Shown here piece after piece: positions 5,450 to 7,150 of a stretch of 7,150 nt of DNA (the stretch's first letter is position 1; each line of letters starts with the position of its first letter). The stretch lies in contig WGBZ01000357.1 in NCBI GenBank assembly GCA_015494035.1, positions 1 through 7,150 on the forward strand. Direction: 5' to 3'. A program made the position numbers and the translations under genes. The notes below the pieces were generated by a model that searched no databases, was not told the origin of the DNA, and saw only the letters and a program-made list of their open reading frames with translations. Source of the stretch: Lysobacterales bacterium (lineage in GTDB: Bacteria; Pseudomonadota; Gammaproteobacteria; Xanthomonadales; Marinicellaceae).

Positions 5450-7150
5450 GCCAGCTCAAAGACATCCTGGTGCCCGATCTGGGCGATTTTGACAACGTGC
5501 CAGTCATCGAAGTACTCATCGCCCCTGGCGACACGGTGGAAAAAGAACAGCCGCTGATTACCCTGGAAAGCGACAAGGCCACCATGGAAATTCCCAGCCC
5601 GTATGCCGGAAAAATTGCCGAAGTACTGGTCAGCGAAGGCCAAAACGTCAGCCCCGGCAGCCTCATTGCCACCGTGCTGGCTGAAGCCACTGAAGCCACC
5701 GAAGAAACCGCACAAACCGGAGCCACAGCCACTGAAGCATCGGACAAAACGCCGTCAGCCGAAGAAAACCCGCCCTCGGCTTCCCCCGAAACCCAAACTG
5801 CTGGCGCGTCCTACGACACCGAACTGCTGGTGATTGGTGGTGGCCCCGGGGGTTACACGGCGGCCTTTCGCGCCGCAGACCTGGGGCTCAAGGTCACGCT
5901 GGTGGAGCGCCACCCGACCCTGGGTGGCGTGTGCCTGAATGTGGGCTGCATTCCTTCCAAAGCCCTGCTGCATGCCGCGACCGTGATTCGCGAAGCCGAA
6001 CACATGAACGCTCACGGCATCACATTTTCGCCCCCGGAGATTGACCGCGAGGGCCTGCTGACGTGGAAGAACAGCGTTGTGAACAAACTCACCGGTGGCC
6101 TGGCGGCCATGGCCAAACAACGTGGCGTGTCCGTCATCCACGGCCAGGCCCGCTTTGCTTCGGATCATGCCGTGGAAATTACACCCAGTGACTCCAGCAA
6201 CAACTCGCCAAGCACCATCACCTTTAACCAGGCCATTATTGCCGTGGGTTCGCGGGTATTCAAACTGCCGGCTATACCGTGGCAGGACGCGCGCGTAATG
6301 GATTCCACCGATGCGCTGGAACTGCGTGATATTCCCGAAAAGCTGCTGATCATCGGTGGTGGCATTATCGGCCTGGAAATGGCCACCGTTTATTCTGCCC
6401 TGGGTTCCTCGGTCTCGGTGGTGGAAATGCAACAGCAACTGATTCCCGGTGCTGACAAGGATCTGGTCAGGCCATTGCAGCAGCGCTTGAAAAAGCAACT
6501 GCAGGCCATTCGCCTGGGCCAGCGCGTTACGGACGTCAAGGTGCAGAAAAACGGCCTCAAGGTGACTTTTGACGATGGCCAAGGCGCCATATACGACAAG
6601 ATACTGGTGGCCGTGGGGCGCCAGCCCAATGGCACCCTGATTGCGGCGGAAAAAGCCGGCGTGGCGGTGGATGAACGCGGCTTTATTGCTGTGAACAAAC
6701 AAATGCGCACCAACGTGCCGCACATTTTCGCCATTGGTGATGTGGTGGGTCAGCCCATGCTGGCGCACAAGGCCACGCACGAAGCCAAAGTAGCCGCCGA
6801 AGTGGCCGCCGGACACAAGGTGGCGTTTGATGCGTTGGTGATTCCGTCGGTGGCCTACACCGACCCGGAAGTATCCTGGGTTGGCCTGACCGAAACCGAG
6901 GCCAAACAACGCGGCATTGCCTACGAAAAAGCGGTTTTCCCGTGGGCTGCCAGTGGCCGCGCCCTGGGTCTTGATCGCACCGAGGGCCTGACCAAACTGT
7001 TATTTGACCCACAAAGCCGTCGCGTCATCGGCGGTGGCATCACCGGCGTCAATGCCGGTGAGCTGATTGCGGAAGTCGCACACGCTATCGAAATGGGTTC
7101 CGATGCCAGTGATATCGCCCTGACCATTCACCCGCACCCAACCCTGAGCG
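5446..7150 (+). CDS. lpd: Dihydrolipoyl dehydrogenase (E3) with N-terminal lipoyl domain, 3'-truncated
   Basis: FAD flavoprotein that reoxidises dihydrolipoyl groups of the PDH complex and reduces NAD+. The frame starts at the ATG overlapping the aceF stop and stays open for 568 codons to the window edge. Residues ~3-77 are a lipoyl domain with Lys44 in LESDKATMEIP. An acidic Ala/Thr/Glu/Pro linker (~78-122) follows. The E3 body starts near 124, with FAD motif GGGPGG (131-136), redox-active disulphide GGVCLNVGCIPSK (Cys163, Cys168), NAD motif GGGIIG (304-309), second FAD motif AIGDV (Asp432), and a dimerisation domain from ~469 (VAYTDPEVSWVGLTE, FPWAASGRALG). The window stops just after catalytic His564 in HPHPTLS. 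By comparison with E. coli Lpd about 25-30 residues are missing, giving ~595 in all, close to my recollection of Ralstonia PdhL. The Neisseria homologue also has an N-terminal lipoyl domain. Could also be called pdhL. Confidence 0.96.
   Translation, partial: MSQLKDILVPDLGDFDNVPVIEVLIAPGDTVEKEQPLITLESDKATMEIPSPYAGKIAEVLVSEGQNVSPGSLIATVLAEATEATEETAQTGATATEASDKTPSAEENPPSASPETQTAGASYDTELLVIGGGPGGYTAAFRAADLGLKVTLVERHPTLGGVCLNVGCIPSKALLHAATVIREAEHMNAHGITFSPPEIDREGLLTWKNSVVNKLTGGLAAMAKQRGVSVIHGQARFASDHAVEITPSDSSNNSPSTITFNQAIIAVGSRVFKLPAIPWQDARVMDSTDALELRDIPEKLLIIGGGIIGLEMATVYSALGSSVSVVEMQQQLIPGADKDLVRPLQQRLKKQLQAIRLGQRVTDVKVQKNGLKVTFDDGQGAIYDKILVAVGRQPNGTLIAAEKAGVAVDERGFIAVNKQMRTNVPHIFAIGDVVGQPMLAHKATHEAKVAAEVAAGHKVAFDALVIPSVAYTDPEVSWVGLTETEAKQRGIAYEKAVFPWAASGRALGLDRTEGLTKLLFDPQSRRVIGGGITGVNAGELIAEVAHAIEMGSDASDIALTIHPHPTLS
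5551..5594 (+). repeat. Lipoyl-site tract shared with aceF, copy 2
   Basis: Second copy of the 44-base tract at 4214-4257, in the same orientation, 1337 bases downstream, coding for the E3 lipoylation site. The two copies differ at one base (5562 C against 4225 G). Sequence on either side diverges quickly in both DNA and protein. Confidence 0.85.
5682..5699 (+). repeat. Short 9-base tandem repeat in the lpd linker
   Basis: TGAAGCCAC occurs twice in direct succession, followed by a degenerate third unit (CGAAGAAAC). It codes for the repeated Glu-Ala-Thr part of the flexible linker between the E3 lipoyl domain and the FAD domain. Such linkers probably grow by slippage of short in-frame units. 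Confidence 0.6.

Noticed and set aside
5755..6909. 384-codon open frame on the - strand, opposite lpd
   Set aside because: It is a shadow of the lpd gene, again rich in His, Gly and Arg with no family resemblance, and has no separate regulatory context.

Overview
The window is almost entirely coding, all on the + strand, and holds one tightly packed gene run: the 3' two thirds of an NADP-type malic enzyme (maeB family), then the three pyruvate dehydrogenase complex genes aceE (E1), aceF (E2) and lpd (E3). The lpd gene runs off the right edge. The base composition is moderately GC-rich with a G/C preference at third codon positions. The proteins resemble gammaproteobacterial homologues: a homodimeric-type 887-residue AceE, an AceF-type E2, and a MaeB with a fused phosphotransacetylase-like domain. 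The E3 with its own N-terminal lipoyl domain is a form known from betaproteobacteria (Ralstonia, Neisseria) and some gammaproteobacteria. I therefore suggest a gammaproteobacterium, or less likely a betaproteobacterium, and cannot name a genus.

Layout: 1-1422 malic enzyme, lacking its N-terminus; 1419-4082 E1; 4100-5449 E2; 5446-7150 E3, lacking about the last 25-30 residues. The malic enzyme/E1 and E2/E3 junctions are both 4-base ATGA overlaps. The E1/E2 junction is a 17-base gap with a good Shine-Dalgarno sequence. No intergenic stretch exceeds 20 bases, so I see no room for an internal terminator, RNA gene or mobile element. The operon promoter and any regulator gene lie outside the window.

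Function: malic enzyme makes pyruvate, CO2 and NADPH from malate. The PDH complex then turns pyruvate into acetyl-CoA, CO2 and NADH. E2 forms the core and carries one lipoyl domain. E3 carries a second lipoyl domain, so the swinging arms are split between the two subunits. Placing malic enzyme first in the operon suggests that malate-derived pyruvate is fed to PDH in a coordinated way. In the E. coli relative, the malic enzyme's phosphotransacetylase-like domain mediates inhibition by acetyl-CoA, the PDH product, so a feedback loop is plausible here but is inferred.

The enzymes themselves are well-known families with intact active sites. The points worth a second look are the malic enzyme-PDH linkage, the lipoyl domain distribution, and a nearly identical 44-base tract shared by the two lipoyl domains. 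I found no sign of a wholly new system.
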